Under the pieces are notes generated by a model. It had not been told where the DNA came from, searched no databases, and was given only the letters and a program-made list of their open reading frames with translations. A DNA stretch of 64,000 nucleotides from Drosophila pseudoobscura (taxonomy: Eukaryota; Arthropoda; Insecta; Diptera; Drosophilidae). Position 1 is the stretch's first letter, and each line of letters begins with the position of its first letter. Location: the NCBI RefSeq assembly GCF_009870125.1, contig NC_046683.1:19601001-19665000 (forward strand), in the 5' to 3' direction. Positions 1-13,300 of this stretch are shown here, piece after piece. Position numbers and translations under genes: made by a program.

Positions 1-408
1 GCTGCTCGCTTGGCCGCTTGCTTGCCACATCGCTTCGCTTCGCATTGCATCGCATCGCATCGCATCGCATCTCACCGTATCCCAGGCTTTGAGAATACGA
101 ATACGAATCCGAGTACAAGTCTGAGTCCGAATCCGCTCGGATCGTGATCGAGCCTCGTTTTTCAGTTCTGCGACGCCCAAGTGCCGCCTGCCGCCTGCCG
201 CCTGCCTCCTCCTCCTCCTCCTCCTCTTCCTCCCCCCAGTGTCTAGTGTCAGTGTATTTTTTTGTTGTTGTTGTTTTACAATTACCGTTACCTGCGCCAA
301 AGCGCAGAATAAAAAAAATACAGCAAACGCGAGAGAGAGAAAGAACGCAAGAAAGAGAGCGAGCGAGCGAGTCCAGTTCAGTGAAGTGAGTGTTTTTTGC
401 CCGTAAGT
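1..408 (+). promoter_or_regulatory. Possible promoter / 5' non-coding exon, owner unknown
   Basis: The stretch has a GCATC repeat (about 42-71), C/T-rich low complexity (180-235) and a GAGA-type purine tract (about 331-373). An initiator-like TCAGTG follows at 378, then a consensus splice donor GTAAGT at 403-408. This order fits a Drosophila first non-coding exon. The miniature exon at 10258 begins after a splice acceptor and therefore needs an upstream 5'UTR exon, so this could be it. That link is inference; nothing here is protein coding. Confidence 0.25.
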
Positions 409-2830
409 CCCAGCGTACTTGCAACTCTTCGATCCGCAAATCCGTATAGCCAAACCGTATGCCCATTCGTACCCCTATACCAAACAAAAGCTATAGCCAA
501 AGGAAACTGTTCAGAAAACTGTGTGAAACCTTTTTTTTTTTAGATCATCTGACTTGTACAACATTTTGGCAACATTTTTTTTTTAATTTGTTATTAATAT
601 AAAGCCTTGTAATCGTGTCATTTTCAATTATATATACTTTGATGTGCATGCAGAATTTGAGACTTTATTTCACTTTCGTCCAATTTGGCGCAAAAGGAGC
701 TGGGAATATGCCCATGTTCAGACATGGGTATTTTCTGTGAAACACATGGTGCAGCCTTCAGCCGGGATGCGCTCGGGGCGCCAGAGAGGGGGGTGGTGTT
801 TCATGTGGACTTGGACCTGCCACTGCCACCGCCACGGCTGCTTCTGCTGCTGCTGCTGCTGCTTGGGAGCCGATTAACCAGCTAGACAGCAAATGCAGCC
901 GAGTATTTCATGCTTTCTAATTTTCCCAATTAGCACAAATGCGGCTGGCTCTGTCTCTGTCTCTGCTTCTGCTTCTGCCTCTGAGTCTGTGTCTGATTCT
1001 TCTTTATCTTGCGCCTCCATCCTCCTCAGAATCGAAACTAAAATCAACCTCAAAATCAAATCCCGACTGCAGCTCGAAACGATCTTCCACAGAGAAACAC
1101 ACACCAGCCAGATCTGTGCTCGGCGTTCCGTTCGTGTTCGCGTTCGCGTTCGCGTTTGTGTCTCTCCACTCGATGGGGCACTTTCCACAGCTTTTCCCAG
1201 CAGCAGCGACAAAAGCCGTGGAAAAATAATAATAATACATAATAATAATCATAACAATCACACGTACACAGCCAGAATAGAAACACGGAGAGTTCTACGT
1301 GCCACCCCAGACCAGAGCAGACCAGGCCAGGCCAGGCCAGGCCCCCAGACCCAGACCCAGACGAGACCCACAAAAGTAGCATCGTCATCCGTCGGATCAT
1401 TCCCATAGTCATTCCCCATCCTGCTGTCTATCCAACCGTATACACAGTACCCCAACAGGTGCTGCTGCACCTGTACCTCGTATGCACTAATTATTGACCA
1501 AATCTCTGAACGGACAGGCAGACAGCCAGTCGGAGAGTCGGAGAGTCGGACAGGCGGACAGGTGGACATTCGGGGAGGCATTTTCCTCGCACACATATGT
1601 CAAATGGGAACTAATCACCAATCAGTTCTCCATTTGAGAACAGTGGTGGCGGGGAGGGGGGTGTCTCGGGCTCCCAGACTGGTTGCCTGGTTGCCTCGTT
1701 GCCTGGTTGCTGGCATTCCTCTTTATTTGCGTTACGTGTTAGGCGGTCCGGTCCGTTCCGATTTCACTTCGGCCTTCTACATCTGTACATATTTAAGCAA
1801 TTATTCTTTCTTCTTATTTTTTTTTTGTACTCTTTAATGCATTTGCCAAACTCAGCCTAAATATCCCGTTTGATATTAAGTGTTCCAGAAATACGGAAAT
1901 ATAAGGAATCTAAAACAGCAGAAATACTAACGAGAACACTCAAAATTGTGTGTGTTTGACCATCGGAAAGATCAAGGTCTATCGGTAAGTTAAAAATGCA
2001 ATTATTCGATTATGGTATTCCGATACAAGATCTTTCATACAACATCTATTGAATGTACCAAGCTATTAAACTATTTTGATGCTGTTGAGGATTAGGGGAT
2101 TACGTTATGACAATGTTATAGATCGAGATCAAATAATCATATATTAAAAAGGATATGTGTTTGATGCATATTGATGTACACAAAGGATGTGCTTTATAAT
2201 CATTATTATTCTTGTCGATTAAGGGTTTCAACGATTGTTAATGTTTGTAAATTAACGATCCGACTCAGATGTGGGACGGCTATTGGTTATGGTTATTTCC
2301 GATAAGAATAATGATGGTTCCCCTGGAGGAGATTCTCTGGTAAAATAGCTGGCGACACAAGTCACAAGCCGTGTGAGAGGGGATCGAATATGTGTATAAT
2401 GAATATAGGCTGTACATCATCATTTGTCAGCAATGCCAGCATGTCCAATACCATAATCCCTCACTCCAATGGGAATCAATATTGTGACAGCTTTCGTCAC
2501 TAGACTCGATTCCATTAGTCGGGACTACTGGCTACTGGCATTCCCGGAGATACTCGCACAATAAATGGAACAGAGCCCACACCAGCAGATATAGATACAG
2601 ATACAGATACAGATACAGATACACCCGGAGGAGGCGGCGGCAAGTGTGCTGGCGCTGATGAGAAGTGAGTGGTAGCGGTGTTGATGCATTTGATCCGTTT
2701 TGGAGCGCATTAAATGCACCGTTAACTACTTCGAATTCTAATTAAGCTGATGCGACAATCCAAGGCACGCCGCTGTGGCACAATAAACTCAATTCCTGCT
2801 GCAGACAGAGCCAAAGAACTCTTGTGGCAC

Positions 2831-2903
2831 AGACACAGATGCAGATGCAGATACAGATACAGATACAGATACAGATACAGATACAGATACAGATACAGAT
2901 ACA
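2831..2903. repeat. (ACAGAT)n microsatellite
   Basis: About 12 near-perfect copies of a six-base ACAGAT unit. A shorter tract of the same unit lies at 2593-2622. It is followed by GGAGAC and AGAGCC hexamer tracts to about 2990 and an AGTTGCA heptamer tract at about 3033-3066. Confidence 0.9.
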
Positions 2904-5890
2904 GGAACAGGCAGCGACACAGAGACGGAGACGGAGACGGAGACAGAGCCATGGGGCAGAGCCAGAGCCAGAGCCAGAGCCAGAGATTGGCAACTGCAAA
3001 GAAACACGCGACTTGGCCATAAATGCAATGGCAAGTTGCAAGTTGCAAGTTGCAAGTTGCAAGTTGAAAACTGCAGACCGTAGGCCTCGTTGTCGCATCT
3101 GTGGATCCCAGTTGTTGGCAAAGCGGAGATCAGCAAACGGCATCTACGAGTATCTGTGTGTCTCTTTCCATCTGCGACTCCGACTCCGACTCCGACTCGA
3201 GCTCGGCCTCTGGCTTCGGCTTCGGCTTCGGCTGCAGTGGACTATCTCTTTGTTTGGCCTCAAATGATTTGCTTTGGCCAATATTAGGAGGAAGGGGAGC
3301 TCAGCTCAGCCTTAGCCGCCTCTGAGTCAAGGTCTCCCCCCTTCTGCCCGACTAAAGGCCCGACCCGTATCTGTGTCTCGTTCGCTTGAATTCATTTGAA
3401 ATTCATTCATTGTTTGGCTCTGACCAGCGCGAGCAGAGCCCGTTGGAGCCACCATCGATGCTCGCGATGCTCGATGCTGATGACGCATAATTTATGAGCT
3501 GCTGCGATCGACCCAGTAAATTCTATTCCCAAAGCTGCCTCTGCCGCTGCCGCTGCCACTGCCACTGCCACTGCCCCTCTTTCACATGCCATTCGCGGCA
3601 GACACAGGCACAGACACGGATGCGGCGACACACTGAGACCCACAGATACATACGTATGCAGATACATATAGAGGTACGAATACGAATACCTGTACGATAT
3701 GCAGATGCGGATACAGATAAAGCGACGACAAGCGTCGTTTCTTTCACAGAATCTTAATTTGTATTCAACAACCATCAAAGCTACAAGCGAGAAAACATTG
3801 AGCGATGGAGAGACGCCGCGGCGTCCCAGCGTCTAACTGTTCTTTGCCTTTCTACAGACATTCCAATAATGAAATGGAAACTTTTCGTGCCACATTTGGG
3901 TCCCCTTCCTCTTCCTCTTCCCCTTCCCAGCTCATATGTACTCGTATAAAACCCTCCTTGAAATCGAAAGCTATCCCGAAACTCGTGCTCCCTCAAACTG
4001 CTTCGATTGGGGGCCAAGTCTCTGAGGTCAACAAATTGCGTTAACTTAAAAGGCCAAGCCCTTGGGCTGCTGCAGGCCCGCTGATAAGACTTGGTACCGC
4101 CCTTGGGGACCTGCTGCTTCCACCTCCACCTCCACCTCCACTTCCACTTCCATGCATTTCCATATGCACACGCTCCTAGAGGCTCCTAGAGGCTCCTAGA
4201 GGAGCGCATTGTTTGCACTTGACTTTGGAGCGGAGCGCTGCTGGGGGCTGCTCTCATGGCAGCTGTCATGTCGTTGCTCAAAGTTGACAACAGATTGCCC
4301 CCAGACAGAGAGACAGTCGAGAGCCTGGCAAAAGTTTTGTCGCAGGCGAAACGGAGGAGACGAGGAATTGGTTGGTTCATGCCCCAAATTTGAATACGAG
4401 TAGCTGCAACAGTCGGGTGCAGAGTCTGCAGAGGGGCTGGGAATGCAAATGCAAATGCGAATGCGAATGAGACTGGGACTGGGACCATTTGACACGTTCT
4501 CGGTCTTTACCAAAGCCTTTTGGACGTTTCCAGCTACAGAATGAATGGTACGAGTAGTTGCAGCAGTTGTACACAGCTGCTGCAACAACTGGGAACGATG
4601 TCATCCACTCCACTGCACCCCTCCCGCCTGTTCCAGTTCCTGTTCCTGTTTCTCCCTTCTGCCATTTGTGCATTTGCATTTGCATTTCCCATGAGATTTA
4701 GTGGCAAATCGTTGTCTGAAATTGTCATAAATTCAAAACTTTGAAGTGAGCATATAATTTCAGTTATGATTCAACCGCTAAGGCTACAGCGGATGTGCCC
4801 CAACAAATGAGAGCCTGCTTACACTTCTAAAATCGATCGAAATGGAGATATGGACTACCAACATAACCCCTGAAATCGTTTCTAGGCAATAGATACAAGC
4901 TTTTGAGCTGAAAGCTGAAAATGCAGACCATGGAGACTCCTGCTCCAGATCTAGAAATTTCCGTACATTCAAGGAAACCGTCAAGATCGGATCCATATTT
5001 GATCTATTGGTGATTCAGATAGTGCCAGCCACTAGATGATACTTTTAGATATGTTACACTGACGACTCTTCAGTATATTCTGTGAAGACGAAAGGTGGAG
5101 GATTGTATCATCACAAGACCGCAGTTGCCAAGTCAGTTTTCCCAGAGGCTGTTTAATTTTGTGGCTGACTGTGCGGCACCACCGGCACATGGATATGCCA
5201 TGCCGAGCTAATTACACAAAGTAAAATTGCATTTGGCTACAACTACGGCTGCAGAATGCGCTCGAAAAAAACCAAGCAAAAAACTAAAAAGTGGACAAAC
5301 TTGCTTCGAGCCCCCCTCCTGGGAACCCTCGGCGGGTCCCCAAGGTGTGGGGGATGGAGGTGGTCCGAGAGGGCGGCAACTGTGGCTGCTGGATGGAAAG
5401 GGGGTTGCATGTCTGGAGGGGGAGGTGCGACTGGGGCTGGTGGAACCAGTTTAATTAAAAGAAAGTGAACCATTTAAAAATGTATTTTGATTTCGGCCTT
5501 ACTGTTACTTATACTGTTACTGTTACTTTAGCCATATCCATACCCATACCCGTGCCCGTGCCCGTGCCCGTGCCACAACGTAGTGGCATCATTATCATTA
5601 TCGTGATTATTGCTGCTTTTCACTATGAGACGAGCACGGTATGCCCATACCCCGCACCCTGCACCATCTGGTGGCGCCCCTCTCTGGAAGCACTCTAAAA
5701 AAAACAACACAAAAAAACAGAAGCTAAAAATACATACACACATATCTCATCAAAAAAGCACAAAAACAGATAAACAGCAATGAAGCATAGGCATGTGATT
5801 TACCGTTTGCTGGTTGTTCGCCGTACCGTTATAACCGGGTCCGGGGGCTCTCTGTTCGATTCGAAAGTGGTCGGTCTTCAATAGCAATGG

Positions 5891-5919
5891 AACCGAACCG
5901 AACCGAACCGAACCGAACC
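5891..5919. repeat. (AACCG)n pentamer tract
   Basis: About six copies of AACCG. The same unit occurs inverted as GGTTC at 7735-7764 and again as AACCG at about 23282-23302. Confidence 0.85.
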
Positions 5920-7734
5920 ATTTCCACTTCCATTTCAATTTCCACTGGCATTTCCATTATTGTGCCGCCACCATATCACCATCCCACCATCCCACCATCC
6001 ATTCATCAATTCCACATCCCACAAGAAAGAAAAGTGAAAACTGTAAGCAAATTGCGGTTGGGGCTCCAGTTTTTGTTTGGGTTTTGATCGCCTTTTGATG
6101 CAACCATTTCTTTGCCATTCCATTCGAATTCGACTTCGAATCCATTCCATCGATCGAGCTTGGATCAAATCGAATGGATCGAATGGATCGGGCGAGCTCC
6201 AGGGTACGAGGGTGCCGTTCAGCTAAGCCCATCTCTTGGGGCGTGGAGCGTGTCCAACTAACTTCTACTTTTCCTCTCTTCCGTTCTTCCACTTCTGCAG
6301 CTGCAGCAAGCGTGCGGTACTGTTAATTGCAGCGGCAGAGGTAGCAGCATCATTAATTAAGCGCCATCAGAGCGTGCAGCACGCGGCGGCAGACGCCGGG
6401 CTCTTCAATGCGTCGCGTCGCATCGCACTTTCTTTGACTTAGTTAGACTGCGCCTGAGAAGGCCCGGACCCGGGGCCTGGCTCCGCTTCTAAGTAGATCC
6501 CATCCCGTCCCATGCGGCGGCTCTTAATTGGGCGCCTCTGCGCTGACTTTTGATTCCTCTCTCACGCTCTCGCCCTCGTTCCCGCTCTCGCTCCCACTCT
6601 CGCTCCTGCACTCATGCAAAACAGCTGGCCCAGACGCAGACACTCGACGAGAGCGGGAGTGAGTGGGAGAGCGAGAATGAGTTACAGTTAGCCCAGGCGC
6701 TGTCTCGCTGTACGAGTTCCCTTGCGTAAGGAGTATTTATGATTTCCGACCCTGCTACTCGCATGTGTGTGTATCTACATATGTAGAATATTAAGAGATC
6801 AACAGATTGATCGATTGAAACGATAGCAAACGATAGAAACGATAGACTACTCAGTCGTCTGCTTATGGACACCTTTTCAAAGGGAAAATCATGTTTGTCT
6901 ATGAAGATAATCCAACCAACTCTAAGTACATATACTTTATATCGATTAGTTGCTCTATGCAATGCAATGCAAGGCAAGGTTATCGAGAGCCTCGATCTCT
7001 GTTGCTATTATTACATTATCTTTGTTTTAGGCACTTCGAGTGCAAGTTCGAGATCTCCAGTTTGAGTTCGGTAAAGGCAAGTTTTCTTTTCACGGAGTGT
7101 GTGTGTGTGCGTGTGTGTGTGTGTGTCGAGAGACAATAAACGAGAAGAGAAATTAATTGGCTCCAAATTAAAAGACAAATAAGCATATCAGCCGTTTACC
7201 GTTGGCCCCCTCCCTTCCTCTCCCCCTCCCCGGCTCCATCGACCGATTTACAGTTCTGCGAGAGAATCTCCGTTGACCGCATTTCTGTGGTCGAAATGTG
7301 AAGGGGGGTGTGGTGCGGTAGCGGGAGCGTCCATCATCTTTTTCTTGTTCGTAGCCGAGCGCCGCTTTGTTCGCACAGTTTCGATTTCATTTTCACCTGT
7401 TGCCGGGTAAAAGTGTGTGCCAGGCCAGGCACAATAGGCGGCTCGGCGATCAGCGGAGGCAGAGACGCGAAATGAGATTTTGTTATTACAGCCCGATGGA
7501 ATTGATGTGGGCTTGACTGACTGCCTGATTGTCGGATTGTCGGATTGTCGGATAGTCGGATTGATTGATTGATCGATTGTCGGCATTTCTTTAATTGGTG
7601 GCAGAGCAGGGAAAGTGCTGCTGCTGTTTACCCACTGAACAATTGCCAATGTAAATATTTATCGCAGCAGCTCTGTCTCTGTGTACCCAATCGAAATGCG
7701 AAAGAATTATTGTGCGAATTGGAAAGTTCGGGTT

Positions 7735-7764
7735 TGGTTCGGTTCGGTTCGGTTCGGTTCGGTT
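7735..7764. repeat. (GGTTC)n pentamer tract
   Basis: About six copies of GGTTC, the reverse complement of the AACCG unit at 5891-5919. Confidence 0.85.
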
Positions 7765-8526
7765 TCGGTGAAATTTGTCGGGGATCTATTAGTCGTCGTG
7801 GTCGATCTTGGTCTACTCAATGCGGCAGGCGAGCACACCTCCAGATCCTCGGCAGAAAGTTATCGCGTAAGCTATCGATAAACAGATAAACAGTTAGGCA
7901 TACAAAATCGATCATTGGCTTTACAAGAATGTACTCTGACAAATGCTTTTGATTTTCTTTATGTTTATTATACAAAAAAAAGTCATAGTCCCCCAAAAAA
8001 AGCTAATTTCGCGAGCGCCTTTCATACAAAATCAGTATTCCTTTTGGGGGTATTCCGCTGTGGCTCTCGCTTCGATTGTCTTTCGATTAATGGCTGAACA
8101 GCTTGTCTGTTATCAAAATTCACAGAGGGATGAGATCGATTTAGGCCTGCTTTTGATTAATGTAACATTATCTATTCTGTATTTGAGTTTTTTTTTGACA
8201 TTTTTTCCGCGGTAGCACAAATCGTAGAGTAAAGTTGATTGGAATAGACCTCCACTAAGTGCACCCCTGGCCATTAAAGTGCTTCATTCTGGGCCCGGTG
8301 ATCGCTCAATTCATTTTGCAAGCCCATTGGACACACTGTGTCGCAGTGGGTCACTGCTGCAGCCTGATTTTCCTGCCACCACTGGGGTGACTCACGAGGC
8401 TACAAAGCAGGCCTGGCAACAAACCGTCCCGTCCACTGTCCAAGCGTCAGGCAGCGCAGCCACCAAAATTTGCAATGTTAAAATGGACCCCCCGGGGGCC
8501 ACTGATCGAATGGATCAGAGAGCAGG

Positions 8527-8579
8527 CCAGGTCCAGGTCCAAGTCCAGGTCCAAGTCCAGGTCCAAGTCCAGGTCCAGG
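8527..8579. repeat. Degenerate (CCAGGT/CCAAGT)n hexamer tract
   Basis: Alternating CCAGGT and CCAAGT hexamers form a higher-order 12-bp period of about 4.5 copies. Confidence 0.85.
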
Positions 8580-10257
8580 GAAATTGGCCGCCTGGCCGTT
8601 TATTAAATTTCAATTTGTTTATGGCTTCTTTTCGTGGCCGCACATTTGCGGCCATTTCACGTATTCGAACAATTTTCGGCTGCCCCATTGGCCGGGGGCG
8701 TCAGGTTAAGTGCGATCTGGCCCCGGATACGTTCAGTCATCAGTCATCGGTGCTCAGTACCCCGATCCCCCCAACGCTCCAAACGCCGCGCTAATGACGC
8801 ACATCGACATCTTTATTACTCCGATGGGCTCCTTTGACCAAAAACATAAGGGGAAAGGCCTTTATCAATTGATATTTAACATACGAATTGGGCTGAGAAC
8901 GACGACGACGACGACGACGACCACGACCACGTCGCGGAGGATAATGTGATCGACCGCGACGGCGACCGCGTGCACTTAATGTTCCTGTGTCGCCCCACAG
9001 AAAAAGCGCTCGGGAATTCAAAAGGGGCGAAGTCAGGGGCAGGAATATAGGAAGATTATGCGAGTACTCGAAAGAAGAGGACAGGAATTCAGGTTAACCG
9101 TAAGCGGAGAGCGAATGGAAGCTTTCGGGTGAATGTGTAGCTATAATTGGCATCGATCGATCGATCGACTAACGAAACATCCGTAGAGTGCGGTCGATGG
9201 AAGAGGATCGAAAAGGACTGTGAAGCGTTTGCCTGGGTACTCGTAAAAGTTATCAAACATCCATTTGGATGGAAAGGAAATTAAGGGAGAGAAATGCACG
9301 AAAGTTATCAATAGAAGAGATGAATATTATTGATGAACGAGCTATGTACCTAAGCACATACTAGAATACATAATCATAATCATCTTAATCGATAAACGGG
9401 AGATGTCGTATAAGAAGCAGCTCCAACTGTTCCAGTCGTCAGGATCATTGAACTCCCAATTCCATGAATATCATTATTTAACGACTTGGAACGATGGAGA
9501 AAATGGAATCTGATTAGCCCCAAAAGATCTTGTAGATCTACGATCAACACGCAACAGTACGAGTATGTCTATCCGGCCATCTATCGTTTACCATTTAGCT
9601 CATTTGGTAACCAAAAAACCAGTAACCAGGCGATCGCTTGCAATGAGATCAGGAGTACCTACATTCGATCGATCGATCATCGAAATTGCCGCAATTTAGT
9701 GTGTCTCACTTTATTTTGGATCACGATTTGCGGCTGTTTCAACCTGCGGCCCTCGTGCCTCGTTCCTCGTTCCTGTTCGGTCAGAGCCGCGTGATGGACA
9801 GGCACAGAGCCCGACAAGCCAACTATATAATCGTAATGGAGATCGGAGTCGAGATCGCACTTGGCATTAGCAGCCAGTCAACAGTTGCAATTGCCGACGG
9901 GTCCGTCTTGGTCTGGTTGGGTTTGCATTTGCCACTGGCCGCCCACGCGAACTGTGCGATACAGTGGGGTGAAAGCGATCAGTGCAACGGTGGATCATCA
10001 ATTAGTATTTGCACGGAAATTGGGGTACAATTGTCTTCGGGGGAATTCAAGTTCAGTTTGCCCATTCGTAGCCCACTGTGCCTATGGCTTAGTAAGCCAG
10101 TTCGAAAGAGAGAGAGGAGAGATAAGACCCCATCGTACTCTCCCTCGCGATAGTGATTGTAGCAAACAAATCATTGGGGTAGTCCCACCGAGCACCTTCC
10201 CCTTTTGAAGCGCAACCGAAACCCAATAATATTCAATACTCTTTCGCCTCGTTGCAG

Positions 10258-10363
10258 ATCCGATCGCCACGCCCACAGCACCAGCATGTGGAGCCCACAA
10301 AAAGGTCCTACACGGCTGTGGGACCTTAGACTTAGTAGCTGTATATTTATTTTACACTTAATG
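10258..10363 (+). other. m: miniature exon with start codon and signal peptide
   Basis: The exon is bounded by an acceptor (TTGCAG ending at 10257) and a donor (GTAAGT at 10364). The ATG at 10286 follows a CAGC context. The 26 codons end in a hydrophobic run (CIFILHLM) at phase 0. The next exon, at 13747, starts at phase 0 with FSLVIAG, so joining them gives one continuous signal peptide ending near residue 33. The 28 bases before the ATG are 5'UTR, which implies at least one further upstream non-coding exon. Confidence 0.75.
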
Positions 10364-13300
10364 GTAAGTACAACAAAACACAACCACAGAAATTACTCGG
10401 CTCTTATCACCAAAACTGTATACATACTCGTACTGGTATAGAATTAATTACAAAGTAAAGTTTAATTTGCCGACCTTGGCCTGGGGAACAGCGAATAATC
10501 TCCACCGATCTTATCTCAATGAACATAGCAATTATTTCCAAGCAATACATTTTCTCTAAACTGGCTCTAGAACAATGAGACTGCAGGTGTTAATGAAGGC
10601 GGTAAAATTATAAGCGTGTTTAGTAAAATTGGTAGAAAGATTCCTCTCTAAGAAGTCTGCTGAGGGAGACTGATTCGCTTTTACATATCTACAAAATGTA
10701 CTGTATCAGTTATCTCTCAGAATGTAATCGAAACTTAGGTTTGTTTAATATCAGGATTGCATACACGTAGATAGGTGCCAGAGACCTTATACGGACTCTC
10801 CAATGGGCTTGATGATCATCTCGTGGATCTGGACATTGGGTGGTGTCTGAATGCAGTAGGAGACGGCATCGGCAATGTCCTCTGAGCGCAGCATGGGCAG
10901 ACCGGGCAGTAGTTCGAGGACCCTCTTGTCGAGAATCTCCGTATCGACGGCGCCGGGACTCACGCTCTGGGGACGGATGAGGAAGAGCTTCGGTTAGAGG
11001 CAAGCGGCAATTCGAGGGTAACTGAAACTCACCGTGATCTTGGTCTGGGTCTTCTTGTTGAGGAACTCCTGGCGCAGCACCTCGGTCAGCGCAGTCACGG
11101 CATGCTTGGAGGGGGCATACATGCCCAGGCTGAAGCTCGTAACCGGTGTTTGGTGTCCGAGCACGCTGTTGATGATCACCACGTGTCCGTCGAGGACATT
11201 GCGCCGCTGCTGAGAGCGGAAGGCCTCGCGCGTGCACCAGGCCACGCCCAGCACATTGGTGTCGAGGATGGCCCTCAGATCGGGGCCGTTGCCCTCCTTG
11301 ACGATATCCGCCGCGTGCCGCAAGATGCCGGCATTGTTCACGAGAACGTCGGCTCCCCCCAACGTGGCATCGATCCAGGCGAAGGTGTCGACAACGTCCT
11401 GTTCCTGGCTGACGTCACACTTGCGGCCATGGAAGCGGGCGGACTGCTCGGACGGCAGCGCTGCCTTCAGCTCCTTCAGCCGCTCCTCACGGCGAGCCAG
11501 ACCCACCACGACCATGCCCTTGGCCACCAGATCCCTGCAGCATGCGGCTCCAATCCCCGAGCTGGCTCCGGTGACGACAGCAACGCGATTTTGCCAGCGA
11601 TCCATTACGACTACTACGAATGTTTAGTTTATTTCTGAATAAGAACCGAGCAATCCCTTATACGGGAGCGTGATTCAGATGGTTCTGCGTAGCAAACTGA
11701 TTAGCCACCCGGCACCGGTTAGTCTTTTATAGGCTTCCCCGACGAGCTCCATTCACGAATACAAGGTACGAGTACGAGTTCGACTATAATCTTAGAACGT
11801 AGACGCCGATGGAGAAAGAGAGAGAGAATCAAAACGCTTCTAACCATGACTCTTGGAAAAGCCATATAATTATCTATCTACTCGTATTCCCGAATGCTAT
11901 TTTGCAGGTTGGCCACGCGAATCTGTGCCAGCTGATAGAATTTCTAGCATTGCTAGCAGTTCTTTCGTGGTTTATCATTGTAGATCAGCAGAAATATTTG
12001 AAAGACGGCGTGCGTCGGCACGGTGACCAAATCGTTGCACAGGTTCTCGAAATTAAGTCGAAATACTGATTGGAATGGAGAGGAATGGATAGTTGCAGTT
12101 AGAGCAATGTTATAGTCATTATTATATTCATTTATTATGCATTCGAATAAATGAAAAAGCAGTACGACAGAATGAAAGACTAGCGCTTACCCCCCCGGCA
12201 GATCGATGGTTCCTATGACAGTTATTTGATATCGCTAGATAGATTTTTGTTAAGTTATTAACGATAAGATAAGGATTGTTTTGGATAGATTACTATTGGA
12301 TATAAGGGGCTGCGAATGTTGCATTAAATTCATCCTGCATGATAGTAGAATCCATAGTAGTCGTAAAAACACAGCCATGCTCATGTCTCTTTAATGCTTT
12401 CGATCCTTACGAATCCTACCCTTTACTCAGATTCACGAAGAGCCCAGTGGAAGCACTGCGGATTCAAATCAGCAAGCCTTGTTCGCAGTCTCTGAAGTGA
12501 GTCGAGACATGCTACGGAGTTCGTGTGCCTTCGGCTGTGCCCATTTCAAGGAATATTTTTGTTTTTTTTTGGTGAAAAACATTTTCGTGCAATATCTGAT
12601 ATTTATTTTCGTTCAGTGTAAGGCATGGTAATCTCTACGGGCATTCAATTATTGCTGCCAGCTCACTGACTGGCTACGAGCCTAGGCCAAATGATTTGGT
12701 GAGCTGGCCAGAAGAGAGCTTTGTCTGTGTCTCCTGCGCCTGCATCTTCGTCTGGCACTGAGATGCCAGACAACGTGGCACCGCTTCATGCTTCATATAG
12801 GGGCAGGTAAACGCACTGCTCATACGTGCAACATGTTGCTTGGCAGGTGCAGTAACCATTAGTGGAAGGAACTGTCGAGGGGCGATCTATGTGTATGTAT
12901 GTATGTATGTATACGTATATGGATGTGTATGAAAATGCAAATTCCATTTGCAATTTGCTCAGATTTGAGCCGATCGATCCTCGCAACCAGACGGAATCTC
13001 TAGCAGTATTTGGCAAGGCAGTTTGGCCAAGTATCAGTATGCAAATGTCGGGCTGGGGAGCTGAGTGGAGTGGATGGGAAGAGGCGATGGGGGGGATCCC
13101 CAGGAGATCGGGACAGACCAGTTTCTAAAGCGCGGCCAAACGGATGCGGACCAGGTGGAATTCGCTTTCTCATTTCGATTGGCCTTTATTGGCCATGGCC
13201 GAGGGGCTGCTGCTGCGGCCTGCTGCCTGCTGCCTGGGCCAGAGACTGGATTTCCGTTTCGTTTTTATTGGCAACACGTTTGCCAGGTGCCAGTCGGGAA

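Larger units (their letters stand above)
409..10257. other. Non-coding region, probably miniature 5' intron/upstream DNA
   Basis: No coding region is supportable in this 9.8 kb. It contains many microsatellites and low-complexity runs (hexamer, pentamer and triplet units), with AT-rich unique DNA in between. The open frames present owe their length to simple repeats, which stay open in several frames at once. If the first miniature exon lies near the window start, all of this is intron. Confidence 0.5.

Noticed and set aside
893-1408. 171-codon open frame and overlapping frames on both strands
   Set aside because: Its length comes from TCTGCT, CGTTCG and GACCCA type repeats that stay open in several frames; no domain and no coding-like codon use.
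8279-8794. 171-codon plus-strand frame
   Set aside because: It spans the CCAGGT hexamer tract and otherwise looks like translated non-coding DNA.
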